NCBI RefSeq assembly: GCF_937425535.1
Contig: NZ_OW485601.1
Span: 3,641,501 to 3,705,500 of the forward strand
From: Rhodovastum atsumiense
GTDB taxonomy: Bacteria > Pseudomonadota > Alphaproteobacteria > Acetobacterales > Acetobacteraceae
Reading direction: 5' to 3'
Length of the DNA stretch: 64,000 bases
Shown here: piece by piece, positions 10,375 through 19,002 of the stretch
How the letters are laid out: each line of letters begins with the position of its first letter
How positions within the stretch are numbered: the stretch's first letter is position 1
Made by a program: the position numbers and the translations under genes
Notes under the pieces: generated by a model
Database searches by the model: none
What the model was told of the DNA's origin: nothing
Seen by the model: only the letters and a program-made list of their open reading frames with translations

Positions 10375-10460
10375 GTAGGGCGGATAAGCGCAGCGCAATC
10401 CGCCATCGCAACGCTCCGCGAGGTGGCTGGCTTGCGTTGGCGGACCTGCGTCCGCCCTAC
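10375..10460. repeat. Imperfect palindromic intergenic repeat (GTAGGGCGGA ends)
   Basis: 86 bp bounded by GTAGGGCGGA and its exact complement TCCGCCCTAC, with partly matching internal arms. It fills most of the space between the AraC gene and the methyltransferase gene. Repeats with these ends are widespread in proteobacterial intergenic DNA. Only one copy is in this window. Confidence 0.6.
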
Positions 10461-10538
10461 ACCCCCACCTGCAATCCTGTTCAAGACGCCATTGCCTCGC
10501 GGCGCCAGCCTGGACGCGACAGCGGCAAGGAACCGGCC

Positions 10539-11345
10539 ATGCACGATACCTACGTCCATCGCTACGACGCGTCCGAAAGCACCCGCCTGCGGGATCAGGC
10601 CGGCACGCTGGAAGACCTGCTGCACGGCGATACCTGCTTTCCCGCCGGCAGCGAGGTGCTGGAAGCCGGGTGCGGGGTCGGCGCGCAGACCGTGGCCCTC
10701 GCGCGCCGCAGCCCGGACGCACGCATCACCTGCGTCGACATCGCGGCGTCATCCCTGCGCGAAGCCGAAGCGCGCGCCCTCGCGGCCGGGCTGGACGGGG
10801 TGCGCTTCCACCGGGCCGACCTGTGCGCGCTGCCCTTCGCCGAGGCCAGCTTCGACCACGCCTTCGTCTGCTTCGTCCTCGAGCACCTGCCCCGGCCGGA
10901 CCTGGCGCTCGCGGAGTTGCGGCGCGTGCTGCGGCCGGGCGGCAGCCTCACGGTGATCGAGGGCGATCACGAATCCGCCCTGTTCCATCCTGACGATGAC
11001 GCGGCGCGGGCGGCGATCCGCTGCCTGATGGACCTGCAGCGCGCGACCGGCGGCGATGCCTGCATCGGCCGGCGGCTGTACCCATTGCTGCGCGAAGCCG
11101 ACCTGCGGGATGTCTCGGTTTCCCCGCGTCTGGTCTACGTGGATGCCAGTCGGCCGGCCCTGGTGGAGGGCTTCATCCGGCGGACCTTCATCGCCATGAT
11201 CGCAGGTGTGAAGACGGCAGCGATCATGGCGGGACTCACCGACGCGCCGACCTTCGACGCGGGCATCCGGGCGTTGCACCGCACCACCGCCACCGATGGC
11301 GTGTTCTGCTATACGTTCTTCAAGGCGGTGGGCCGCAGGACGTGA
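10539..11345 (+). CDS. Class I SAM-dependent methyltransferase
   Basis: 268-aa protein with a Rossmann methyltransferase core: motif I VLEAGCGVGAQTV (about residues 38-50), acidic ITCVDIAA, a motif III-like ADLCALPF, and FDHAFVCFVLEHLPRP with LRRVLRPGG. The C-terminal ~100 residues carry the extra helical cap seen in many small-molecule methyltransferases. ATG 10539 follows AAGGAACCGGCC. The substrate cannot be told from sequence. It is convergent with the secreted-protein gene and shares a hairpin with it. Confidence 0.85.
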   Translation: MHDTYVHRYDASESTRLRDQAGTLEDLLHGDTCFPAGSEVLEAGCGVGAQTVALARRSPDARITCVDIAASSLREAEARALAAGLDGVRFHRADLCALPFAEASFDHAFVCFVLEHLPRPDLALAELRRVLRPGGSLTVIEGDHESALFHPDDDAARAAIRCLMDLQRATGGDACIGRRLYPLLREADLRDVSVSPRLVYVDASRPALVEGFIRRTFIAMIAGVKTAAIMAGLTDAPTFDAGIRALHRTTATDGVFCYTFFKAVGRRT

Positions 11346-11348
11346 CGC

Positions 11349-11371
11349 GCGGCAGTTATCGTGACTGCCGC
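11349..11371. terminator. Hairpin between convergent genes
   Basis: Perfect 8-bp stem GCGGCAGT / ACTGCCGC around a 7-nt loop. It starts 3 bp after the methyltransferase stop and overlaps the end of the opposing gene. The position suits a bidirectional terminator; there is no U tract. Confidence 0.45.
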
Positions 11372-12057
11372 CCGTACAACGCGCTTTCCAGGGCGTCGAT
11401 GCGGCGCTGCAACTGCTCGTTGGCGCGGGTGACTTCGCTGAGCCGGGCCTCCAGGCGATAGGTGTCCGCATCCCGCCCGGCGGGGGCAGCATCCGTGGCC
11501 GGGGCGGCCCAGGCATAGGCGGCCGTGCTGCCCGACGCGACGGCGACCTCGCGGTCACGCCCGTAGCCGCTGTTGCGCGTTGCGTAGCCGGTGCTGCCAC
11601 AGCCCGGCAACGCGTAGGGGTTGGCCACGTGCTGCATGTTGACGAAGCGTGCCATCTCCTCAGGGCTGCGCAGCATCAGCGCCTGCTGGAAAAAGCCCGT
11701 CATGCTGCGGCAGAACAGGTTGCCGCGCCGCGCCATGTCCTGCGACTGGACATTGGCCAGTTCGGAGAGATACGCATCGCGCTGCTCTTCGCCGGCCCCG
11801 CCATAGAGGCGCTCGAAATGCGCCGCGATCTGCTGGTAGGCGCCCATCAGCACCGGCTGGGAGCGCTGGACGAAGGCATTGTAGTCGTCCTGCTGCCCGC
11901 AGGTGAGGGCAGCAACCATCAACTGGCTCTGCAACGCCCGCACCTCGAACGCGGTCTTCTCGGCGGCCTGCAGGCATTGCTCGGCGGCCTGTCCGGGCAG
12001 GGCACTGCCCGCCGCCAGGACGAGAACGGCGAAGCCGGGGAGCAGTCTGGCACGCAT
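11356..12057 (-). CDS. Secreted protein with C-terminal coiled coil, unknown function
   Basis: 233-aa protein. A clear Sec signal peptide (hydrophobic residues 5-18, likely cut after GQA near residue 24) is followed by a helical, Cys-containing domain (C28, a CGQQ motif, FCRSM, GCGST). A low-complexity Ala-rich linker comes next. The C-terminal heptad-like segment (RLEARLSEVTRANEQLQRR) predicts a short coiled coil. It is probably periplasmic. I do not recognise the family. It stands alone between convergent and unrelated neighbours. Confidence 0.75.
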   Translation of the reverse strand: MRARLLPGFAVLVLAAGSALPGQAAEQCLQAAEKTAFEVRALQSQLMVAALTCGQQDDYNAFVQRSQPVLMGAYQQIAAHFERLYGGAGEEQRDAYLSELANVQSQDMARRGNLFCRSMTGFFQQALMLRSPEEMARFVNMQHVANPYALPGCGSTGYATRNSGYGRDREVAVASGSTAAYAWAAPATDAAPAGRDADTYRLEARLSEVTRANEQLQRRIDALESALYGRQSR

Positions 12058-12346
12058 GGCTGCCGTCTCCTTCCATGGAACGGAGCGCGCAAGCCTCCGG
12101 GCCGCTACGGGAATCCGGAGCCGCGCTGGCCGTCACTGGGCTGATCCATGGGAAGTACATTACAGGATGCATGGAAATGCTGCCATTGAAAGTTGGTCAC
12201 GAAGTAGTGCGTCCAGGCGGTTGTATTTTCAGCATTTGATAAACTGGTGATTCCGTATCATCATTATATTAGAATTATATGCAAAAAGCTCTTTGGTTGA
12301 AGGATGAATATTGAAATCAATCCTGCCATCATCGATGGTGCATGCA

Positions 12347-13747
12347 TCATGAAAGCCATGCGAAGGTGTTGGCGCCGCTGGCCTGACCGGAAAGCGGGAT
12401 GAGGTCGTTCGCCATATGCGTTCCCGCCTGGGTGCCGTCGGTGATCCATGGCTGCACTCCGGTGGCCGCCTCGTAGCCGGTGAACAACGCCCGCCCGTGC
12501 CCGACCGGCAAGAACGTGCCGAAATCGATGATGACGTCGCCCAGGGCATGCGTGCCCGCGGTCGTGCCATCGGTGACCCAGGGAACGCTGGGATGCTCGC
12601 CATTATTGGCCACGAACAGCGCGCGGCCCGTCCCGAGAGCCGTGATGGCGGAGTTGTAGACGCCGCCGGGGCCGGGTTGCGTATCCTTCAGCAATCTGGT
12701 GCCGGTTGCCGTTCCATCGGTGAGCCAGAATTCGCGGCCATGCACGCCGTCATCGGCGGTGAACAGCACGCGCCCTTGCCCCAGTTGCACGAGGCCCGAG
12801 GGAGTGCTGCCGGCCCCTCCGGGGTTGATGTCCTTCAGCAGGCGGGTTCCTGCCGCAGTGCCGTCGGTGATCCAGAGTTCGGCGCCATGCCGGCCGTCAT
12901 CCGCGCGGAAGACTGCCTTGCCGCAGCCGAGGAAACAGAAGCCCTCGGGACTGGAAGATCCAGGGTTGCTCGGATTGATGTCACGTACCAGATGGGTGCC
13001 GTGCGCGGTGCCGTCCGAACCCCATAGTTCGCGCCCGTGCGTGCCGTCCGTCGCGGCGAACAGCACGTGGTCACGGTCCAGCCGGAAGAATCCGTCCGGA
13101 TCGCTTGCAGCAGCTCCTCCGTTGATGTCCTTGAGAAGTCGCGTGCCGCGGCCGGTGCCGTCGGTGACCCACAGCTCGCGGCCATGCGTGCCGTCCTTGG
13201 CGCCGAACAGCACCTTCCCGTGGCCAATTGCGACGAAGCCGGAGGGCGTGCCGCTTCCGGCCCCCGGGTTGAGGTCCTTCAGCAGGGTGGTGCCTCGCCC
13301 GGTGCCATCGGTCACCCAGAGCTCGCGGCCGTGCGTGCCGTCATCGGCATTGAACAACACGCGCCCGTCCCGGAGAGCGAAAAATGCCCCGGGGCTGCTG
13401 CCGCCCGGTCCATCCCCCATGTAAAGGGGAATGCGCGGGCCGGGCCAGATATCCTTGAGCAGGTGCGTCCCGGCGCTGGTGCCGTCGGTGATCCAGGGCT
13501 CGATGCCATGCAGGCCGTCTTCCGCCAGGAAGAGCGCATGCCCGTCGAACGGGAAAAACCCTCTGGGGGCCTGCAGCCGGGGCGGGTTGGGGATGTTGGC
13601 ATCCTGCAGAAGATGCGTGCCGGCGCTGGTGCCGTCGGAAACCCACGGCTCCTCACCATGAACCGTGTCGTAGGCGTAAAAGAGCAGCTTCCGTCCCTTT
13701 CCCAGTCCCAGCACGTTCGAATCGTGTCGAGGTGCGCGGTCGCTCAT
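12347..13747 (-). CDS. ELWxxDGT-repeat protein (nine repeats)
   Basis: 466-aa repeat protein with nine copies of an E-x-W-x-x-DGT-x-x-GT-x-x-x-x-D motif (for example ELWVTDGTGRGTTLLKD, EFWLTDGTATGTRLLKD), spaced about 45-55 residues apart. This is the bacterial ELWxxDGT repeat family, thought to form a beta-propeller-like fold. The predicted start MSDRAPRHD has no signal peptide or membrane segment, which is unusual because relatives are often large secreted or surface proteins. ATG 13747 is the first start consistent with the repeat region. The 289 bp on its 3' side are AT-rich and hold no gene I can see. Confidence 0.8.
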   Translation of the reverse strand: MSDRAPRHDSNVLGLGKGRKLLFYAYDTVHGEEPWVSDGTSAGTHLLQDANIPNPPRLQAPRGFFPFDGHALFLAEDGLHGIEPWITDGTSAGTHLLKDIWPGPRIPLYMGDGPGGSSPGAFFALRDGRVLFNADDGTHGRELWVTDGTGRGTTLLKDLNPGAGSGTPSGFVAIGHGKVLFGAKDGTHGRELWVTDGTGRGTRLLKDINGGAAASDPDGFFRLDRDHVLFAATDGTHGRELWGSDGTAHGTHLVRDINPSNPGSSSPEGFCFLGCGKAVFRADDGRHGAELWITDGTAAGTRLLKDINPGGAGSTPSGLVQLGQGRVLFTADDGVHGREFWLTDGTATGTRLLKDTQPGPGGVYNSAITALGTGRALFVANNGEHPSVPWVTDGTTAGTHALGDVIIDFGTFLPVGHGRALFTGYEAATGVQPWITDGTQAGTHMANDLIPLSGQASGANTFAWLS

Positions 13748-13874
13748 GGCTTGTCCTCCGCTGGTGCCCCTGCATAGCCGATGCGTCGAGCGAGTGCGTT
13801 GGTATGCCATTCACATGCGCGCGCGCCGGTCGTGTCGCGGGACAGGCGGGCCGGAACGGCATAAGCTGTCCGCC

Positions 13875-14531
13875 ATGATGATCGCCGTGCACAGCTACAC
13901 CATCTATCACTCGCCCAATGCCTATCTCGGCACGGTGCTGCTACGGCGCGCCCTGGCGGGGGTGACGGGCGCCGTGCTCGTGCGTCACCCGATTTTCGTT
14001 CCGCGCAGTCGGGGCGTGCTGGTTGCGGAGATGCTCGGCGGCCGGGAGAACCGCAATGCCGGCTCCTACAACCGCGAGGACTGCCGCCGCTGGGCGGATC
14101 GCCACGCCATCCCGTTCCACTATCCGCCGCCGGAGCTGTTCGCCGAACGTGCGGCGCGCTGGCTGCGATTCCCGTTCCAGCGCGAGGAATTGCCGGCCCG
14201 CGCCTATTACGCCACGCCACCGGACCGGCGCGAGGCGATCGACGCGGCGCTGTTCGCGGCGGCCTGGGTGGAGGGGCTCGACGTGAACGAGCCCGAGACC
14301 ATTCGCCGGGCCGCATGTCAGGCCGGGCTGGACGGCGACGCCCTGCTGGCCGCGGCGGCGGAGGACACCGCGGGGGAGGAAGCCAGCGCGGCGCTGCGCG
14401 ACTTCGACGCCCATGCCTGTCCCGGCGTGCCGACCGTGCTGGTGGCGGGCGAGCGCTTCTTCGGCAAGGACCGCGTCGATTGGGTCATCGAGGCGGTGCA
14501 ACGGCACGCACGTGACGCTGCGGAAAGTTAA
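13875..14531 (+). CDS. DsbA-fold oxidoreductase, 2-hydroxychromene-2-carboxylate isomerase-like
   Basis: 218-aa thioredoxin-fold protein. The N-terminal strand and loop HSYTIYHSPNAYLG match the catalytic SPxxYL signature of HCCA isomerases/kappa-class GSTs; there is no CxxC, so it is not a thiol oxidase. The helical insertion (RREAIDAALFAAAWVEGLDV) and cis-Pro loop CPGVPTVLV are typical. Such enzymes are glutathione-dependent isomerases in aromatic degradation or detoxification. No pathway genes lie nearby, so the substrate is open. The 3' end overlaps the convergent esterase gene by 4 bp. Confidence 0.8.
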   Translation: MMIAVHSYTIYHSPNAYLGTVLLRRALAGVTGAVLVRHPIFVPRSRGVLVAEMLGGRENRNAGSYNREDCRRWADRHAIPFHYPPPELFAERAARWLRFPFQREELPARAYYATPPDRREAIDAALFAAAWVEGLDVNEPETIRRAACQAGLDGDALLAAAAEDTAGEEASAALRDFDAHACPGVPTVLVAGERFFGKDRVDWVIEAVQRHARDAAES

Positions 14532-15400
14532 CGAACCCGGACGGGGTTTGGCCCGGCCCTCTGCCGCAGCAGGAAGTCGAGCAGGATCGATGTCGCATCG
14601 GGTGTGGTGGCCCTGGGGCCGGCCAGGAATGCCGGATAGGCGAAGCTGCTGCCGGGCCAGCCATGCCCGGCGCCGTCGATGATCCAGGCTTCGGTGTCGC
14701 CGTCCCGGCAGGCTCGGCCGATCGTGCGCCGAATGCCCGCGCCTGCCGCGTGGTCGAGGCCCTGGCATTGGTTCCGCGCCGCCCAGAAGCCCAGCGTGTC
14801 CCATGTCGGCAGGATGCGCCTGTCCTGCGTGTCGATGCCGCGCATCGGCACGATCGGGTCGGCGCTGCCCTGGATCAGCAGGAACGGCACCCCCGTACCC
14901 GGGACGCATCCCGTCGCGGCCGGCACGGGAAGCCCGGAAGCCACCACGGCCAGCCCAGCCAGCCGCACCCGCCCGGAACAGGCAAGCGCCTGCGCCATGA
15001 AGCCGCCACTGGAAAAGCCGACGGCATAGATGCGCGATGGCGCGATCGGCACCACGGCGGAGACCTCCGCCACCACCTGCGCCAGGAAGGCAGCGTCGGC
15101 GGCACCGCGGCGGCTGGCCGGCTCCATCGCCCAGGCATGCCATTCGCCCCGCGGATAGGCCACGACGAAGCCGTACCGCGCGGCGGCGGCGGACAGGCCG
15201 GACATCCGCGCCATCTGCTCCGGCGAGCCGAGCCAGCCATGCAGCGCGATCACCAGCGGACGTGGCGCATCATCCGCGGCGGGCGGGGCTACCAGCATGT
15301 AGGACCGCGTCGTGCCACCGGAAACCACGCCGACCCGGCCGCCCCCCGTGGCGCAGCCGGCCAGCGCCAGCAGCGCCAGAAGGACGGCACCGGCGCGCAT
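14528..15400 (-). CDS. PHB-depolymerase-like lipoprotein esterase
   Basis: 290-aa alpha/beta-hydrolase of the LpqC/feruloyl-esterase/PHB depolymerase type. A lipoprotein signal ends at LLALAGC (lipid Cys near residue 15). Family motifs are VIALHGWLGSPEQM, the nucleophile elbow GFSSGG and the catalytic His in DGAGHGWPG. It is anchored in the membrane facing the periplasm. It is the last gene of the LacI-ABC-phosphodiesterase operon and overlaps the phosphodiesterase stop (ATGA). A plausible role is to release the transported compound from an ester-linked precursor; that role is inference. Confidence 0.85.
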   Translation of the reverse strand: MRAGAVLLALLALAGCATGGGRVGVVSGGTTRSYMLVAPPAADDAPRPLVIALHGWLGSPEQMARMSGLSAAAARYGFVVAYPRGEWHAWAMEPASRRGAADAAFLAQVVAEVSAVVPIAPSRIYAVGFSSGGFMAQALACSGRVRLAGLAVVASGLPVPAATGCVPGTGVPFLLIQGSADPIVPMRGIDTQDRRILPTWDTLGFWAARNQCQGLDHAAGAGIRRTIGRACRDGDTEAWIIDGAGHGWPGSSFAYPAFLAGPRATTPDATSILLDFLLRQRAGPNPVRVR

Positions 15401-16224
15401 CAGTCGATCAGCGTGTCGCCGTCGAAGAAGGGGAAGGGACCCGGCCAGCGCCCCACCGTCGCGGTGTGGCTGATCACGCCGGTCGCCGGGGTGAACCAGT
15501 GCAACTGATAGCCCGGCGGCTCCAGGAAGAACGTCGAGGGCGCCTCGGCGCGCAGGTCCAGCGTCACCTGATGCGCCGTCGATGGCGCGGTGGAGGCCAG
15601 CGTGCCGGCCCAGCGCGCCTGGATCGGCCGGTGCAGGTGCCCCGCCACCACGCGCTCCACCTGCGGATGCCGGCCGATCACCTCCGCCAGCGCGGCGGCA
15701 TCGGCAAGCCCGATCTCGTCCATGTGCCCGATGCCGGTGACGAAGGGCGCATGATGCAGCGCCACCAGCGTCGGCCGCTGTGGCTGCTCCGACAGCCTCG
15801 CGTCGAGCCAGGCGAGTTGCTCCGCCCCCAGTGCGCCGCCGCCCTCGCCGGGCACCACGCTGTCCAGCGCGATCAGCCGCAACGGAAAAGTTTCCACCGT
15901 GTAGTGGACCGGCCCGTCCCCCACGCCGAGATACGCATGCTCCGGGAAGGCCGCGCGCAGGTTGGCGCGCAGGTCGTGGTTGCCGGGCATCAGGAACAGC
16001 GGCAGGTCGATCCGCGCCAGCTTCTGCCGCAGCAGCGCGTATTCCTCTTCCAGCCCCGCATCGGTCAGGTCGCCGGTCAGCAGCACCACGTCCGGACGGA
16101 ACGGCAGCGCCTGCAGGTCGTCGATCACCGCGTCGAGGCAGGCGGCGGTATCCACCTCCCGATAGGCGCGGCGCCCCGGCGGCTTGATGTGCAGATCGGT
16201 CAGTTGCACGAGGATCATCGTCAT
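15400..16224 (-). CDS. Calcineurin-like phosphodiesterase
   Basis: 274-aa cytoplasmic metallophosphoesterase with the full dimetal signature: LTDLHIK, LLTGDLTDAG, MPGNHDLR, ALHHAP and VAGHLHRP. It resembles CpdA/GpdQ-type enzymes (cyclic nucleotides or glycerophosphodiesters). It overlaps the ABC ATPase stop by ATGA and the esterase start likewise, so it is part of the import operon. The likely job is to hydrolyse an imported phosphodiester or phosphate ester. Which substrate is used cannot be read from sequence. An alternative in-frame ATG lies at 16218. Confidence 0.88.
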   Translation of the reverse strand: MTMILVQLTDLHIKPPGRRAYREVDTAACLDAVIDDLQALPFRPDVVLLTGDLTDAGLEEEYALLRQKLARIDLPLFLMPGNHDLRANLRAAFPEHAYLGVGDGPVHYTVETFPLRLIALDSVVPGEGGGALGAEQLAWLDARLSEQPQRPTLVALHHAPFVTGIGHMDEIGLADAAALAEVIGRHPQVERVVAGHLHRPIQARWAGTLASTAPSTAHQVTLDLRAEAPSTFFLEPPGYQLHWFTPATGVISHTATVGRWPGPFPFFDGDTLID

Positions 16225-17252
16225 TCGCCTCCGGGCAGGACAATCAGGGCAGCGGGATCGAAGGTCAGCCGCACGCGGCCGCCCGGCGCGGCGGCCTGCG
16301 TGGCGTCCGCGTCGACCGAGAGCAGCGTGGCATCGGACAAGGCCAGTGTCAGCCGGGTGCGGTCGCCCAGGAACTGCGCCGCCCGCACCGTCGCGACCAC
16401 GCCATCCGGGCCGCTGGTCAGCCGCGTCGCATGCGGGCGCAGCATCACCTGCACCGCACCGTCCGGCCCCTCCCAGGGCAGGTCCAACCCCGCGACCGAC
16501 AGCCGTCCCTGCGCCACCTGGCCCGCCAGCGCCGTGGTGGCGCCGATGAACCCGGCGACGAACCGGTCGGCGGGATGGAACCAGATTTCGCGCGGCGTGC
16601 CCACCTGGGCGATGCGGCCCCGGTCCATCACCACCAGCCGGTCGGCCAGCGCCATCGCCTCGGCCTGGTCATGCGTGACATAGACCGTGGTAATGCCGAG
16701 CGAGCGCAGCAGCGTGTCGATCTCCACGCGCAGCGCATCGCGCAGCTTGGCATCGAGCGCGGTCAGCGGCTCGTCCAGCAGCAGCACGTCCGGCGCCACC
16801 GCGATCGCCCGCGCCAGCGCCACGCGCTGCCGCTGCCCGCCCGACAGCGCGCTCACCGGGCGGTTGGCCAGCTCGCCGATGCGCATCAGCGTCAGCATCT
16901 CCCAGACCCGGGCTTCCCGCTCGCGCGCGGGCAGCTTCCGGATCTTCAGGCCATAGCCGACATTGCCGGCCACCGTCATGTTCGGGAACAGGGCGTAGCT
17001 CTGGAACACCATGCCGACGTTGCGGCGTTCCACCGGCAATGCCGTCACGTCGCGCTTGCCGAACACCACGCGCCCGCCCGGATCGGGATGCTCCAGCCCG
17101 GCGATCAGGCGCAGCAACGTGGTCTTGCCGCAGCCGGAGGGGCCGAGCAACACCAGCGTTTCGCCGGCCCGGATCTCCAGGTCGACCGGATCGAGCACGC
17201 GGTGCGCGGCGAAGCTCTTGGCGCAGCCAGAGAGGTGAATGGGAACCGTCAT
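16221..17252 (-). CDS. ABC transporter ATP-binding protein (Fbp/Pot/Afu type)
   Basis: 343-aa importer ATPase with Walker A GPSGCGKTT, Q-loop VFQSYALF, signature LSGGQRQR, Walker B LLLDEP, H-loop THDQ and a C-terminal TOBE domain, as in FbpC, PotA and AfuC. It is separated from the upstream permease gene by only 26 bp. Together with two permeases and a periplasmic binding protein it makes a complete importer. Related operons move ferric iron, polyamines, phosphonates or sugar phosphates; the neighbouring phosphodiesterase favours a phosphorylated substrate (inference). Confidence 0.93.
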   Translation of the reverse strand: MTVPIHLSGCAKSFAAHRVLDPVDLEIRAGETLVLLGPSGCGKTTLLRLIAGLEHPDPGGRVVFGKRDVTALPVERRNVGMVFQSYALFPNMTVAGNVGYGLKIRKLPAREREARVWEMLTLMRIGELANRPVSALSGGQRQRVALARAIAVAPDVLLLDEPLTALDAKLRDALRVEIDTLLRSLGITTVYVTHDQAEAMALADRLVVMDRGRIAQVGTPREIWFHPADRFVAGFIGATTALAGQVAQGRLSVAGLDLPWEGPDGAVQVMLRPHATRLTSGPDGVVATVRAAQFLGDRTRLTLALSDATLLSVDADATQAAAPGGRVRLTFDPAALIVLPGGE

Positions 17253-17278
17253 CCGATTTCACTGAACAAATAAGGGGA

Positions 17279-18070
17279 TCAAGACCGCAGCCCCGGCCGT
17301 TGCAGCGCCACCAGCAGGGGCACGATCAGCACGAAGAACACCAGCGTATAGGCGCTGCCGACCTCCAGACGCAGCGAGGCGTACGCATCCGCCAGACCCA
17401 CCGGCAGCGTCTGTGTGGTCGGCGTGTGCAGCAGCCAGGTCAGGTTGAACTCGCCCATCGACAGCGTTACCACCGCCAGCGACCCGGCGAGGATGCCGGG
17501 GCGGCAATTCGGCAGCACCACGTCGAAGAAGCGGCGGAAGAAGCCGGCGCCCAGGCTGGCCGCGCCTTCCTCCAGCGTGCGCAGATCGGACGCGGCCATC
17601 ACCGCGAGCACCGGGCGCAGCATGAAGGGCAGGGTGAACAGCACATGCCCGGCCAGGATGAACCAGATGCTCTGCCGGAAGCCGCCCCAGCCGTTATAGG
17701 CGATCACCAGCGCCAGCCCGGTGGCGAGCCCCGGCACCGCCACCGGCAGTACCAGCGCTTCCTCGATCAGCCGCGCGGCGCGGCCCTTCAGGCGCGCCAG
17801 CGCATAGGCGGCCGGCACGCCCACCAGCAGCGTTACCGCCAGGCACAGCAGCGCCAGTTGCACCGACAGCAGGATCGCCGGCAGGTAGCTGTCCAGCACC
17901 TGCGCCACCCAGCGCAGCGTCAGCCCGCTGCCGAGCCCCTGGAAGGCGTTGCGCGTCAGCCCGGCCAGCACCGAGACCAGCATCGGCGCGATCAGGAAGG
18001 CCGACACCAGCAGCGTCAGCACGAGTTGCAGCCAGAACCCGGTGCTACGGGGAAAACGGGGCGTGCTCAT
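17279..18070 (-). CDS. ABC transporter permease 2
   Basis: 263-aa inner-membrane permease with about six transmembrane helices and the EAA loop EEGAASLGAGFFRRFFDVVLP that contacts the ATPase. It starts inside the stop of permease 1 (ATGA), indicating coupled translation. It belongs to the binding-protein-dependent transport inner-membrane component family. Confidence 0.92.
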   Translation of the reverse strand: MSTPRFPRSTGFWLQLVLTLLVSAFLIAPMLVSVLAGLTRNAFQGLGSGLTLRWVAQVLDSYLPAILLSVQLALLCLAVTLLVGVPAAYALARLKGRAARLIEEALVLPVAVPGLATGLALVIAYNGWGGFRQSIWFILAGHVLFTLPFMLRPVLAVMAASDLRTLEEGAASLGAGFFRRFFDVVLPNCRPGILAGSLAVVTLSMGEFNLTWLLHTPTTQTLPVGLADAYASLRLEVGSAYTLVFFVLIVPLLVALQRPGLRS

Positions 18071-19002
18071 CCGCCGGCCGCCACGCTTGGGCCGCCGGCA
18101 CTGCGCGCGAGCGCCAGCACCCCCCAGGTCACCAGCCCCAGCAACAGGCTCAGTGCCGCCGCGGCGGCGAGATCGCTGTTCAGCGTGAATTCAGTATAGA
18201 TCACCATGGGCAGCACATCGATGCGGGTGGCCAGCGCGAAGGCGGTGCCGAAGGCCCCCATGGCGGTGGCGAAGGTGATCGCGCCGGCGGAGATCAGCGC
18301 CGGGCGCAATCCCGGCAGCACCACGTCACGGACCACCTGCGCCGGCGCGGCGCCCAGGCTGCGCGCGGCTTCTTCCAGCTGCGCATCCAGCACCTCGGCC
18401 GCCGCCATCACCGTCAGCACCACGCGCGGGATGGAGAAATACACATAGCCGAGGAACAGCCCGGCCATCGAATAGGCGAACACCACCCTCCCGCCGCCGA
18501 GCGCCGTGCTGAGCTGGCCGATCAGGCCTTGCCGCCCGGCCAGCATGATCACCATGAAGCCGACCACCACGCCGGGAAACGCCAGCGGCAGCGTCAGCAG
18601 GGACACCAGCAGCGACCGGAACGGGAAGCGGTTGCGCGCCAGGAAAAATCCGCAGATCCCGCCGATGGCCAGCGTCACCACGGTCACGACGGCGGAGAGC
18701 AGCACCGTCGCGCCGAGACTTGCCAGGTGCCGCGCATCCGTCAGCGCCTGCCAGTAGCCGGCCACGCCTTCTCCGCTGGCAGCGACCAGGCAGAGCATCG
18801 GCCAGATGAAGAACGCTGCGAAGATCAGCAGGGCAGGAAGCAGCAGAAGCAAGAGAAGGCCAGGGCTCTGCCCTGGACCCGGCAGGGGCCACAAGGCCCC
18901 TGCACCCCAGGTGCGCTGCGCGGCGGGTTCCAAGGGCGAAGCCCTTGGTGGAGGTCCAGGAGGCGAAGCCTCCTGGCAGGGTCCGGGGCAGCGCCCCGGC
19001 AT
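18067..19002 (-). CDS. ABC transporter permease 1 with repeat-derived N-terminus
   Basis: 311-aa reading. Residues ~48-311 are a normal permease with about six helices and the EAA loop EEAARSLGAAPAQVVRDVVLP. The first ~47 residues are Pro/Gly-rich and are encoded by a 140-bp block of five perfect hairpins. That block lies between the ATG, which overlaps the binding-protein stop as TGATG, and the first transmembrane helix. The element keeps the frame open. Translation could also begin inside the block at a TTG codon. Whether the extension is tolerated in the protein is unknown. Confidence 0.82.
   Translation of the reverse strand: MPGRCPGPCQEASPPGPPPRASPLEPAAQRTWGAGALWPLPGPGQSPGLLLLLLLPALLIFAAFFIWPMLCLVAASGEGVAGYWQALTDARHLASLGATVLLSAVVTVVTLAIGGICGFFLARNRFPFRSLLVSLLTLPLAFPGVVVGFMVIMLAGRQGLIGQLSTALGGGRVVFAYSMAGLFLGYVYFSIPRVVLTVMAAAEVLDAQLEEAARSLGAAPAQVVRDVVLPGLRPALISAGAITFATAMGAFGTAFALATRIDVLPMVIYTEFTLNSDLAAAAALSLLLGLVTWGVLALARSAGGPSVAAGG
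18860..18999. repeat. Five-hairpin palindromic repeat inside permease coding region
   Basis: Five consecutive perfect inverted repeats: 18860-18876 (CCAGGGC/TCT loop), 18882-18903 (GCAGGGGCC/ACAA loop), 18930-18948 (CCAAGGGC/GAA loop), 18956-18976 (CCAGGAGGC/GAA loop) and 18983-18999 (CCGGGGC/AGC loop). The layout resembles REP-like mosaic elements seen in Acetobacteraceae genomes. Unusually, it lies inside an open reading frame. Confidence 0.85.

Noticed and set aside
9490-10722. 410-codon antisense frame over the AraC gene and palindromic repeat
   Set aside because: Shadow of the AraC gene; no start signal or motif.
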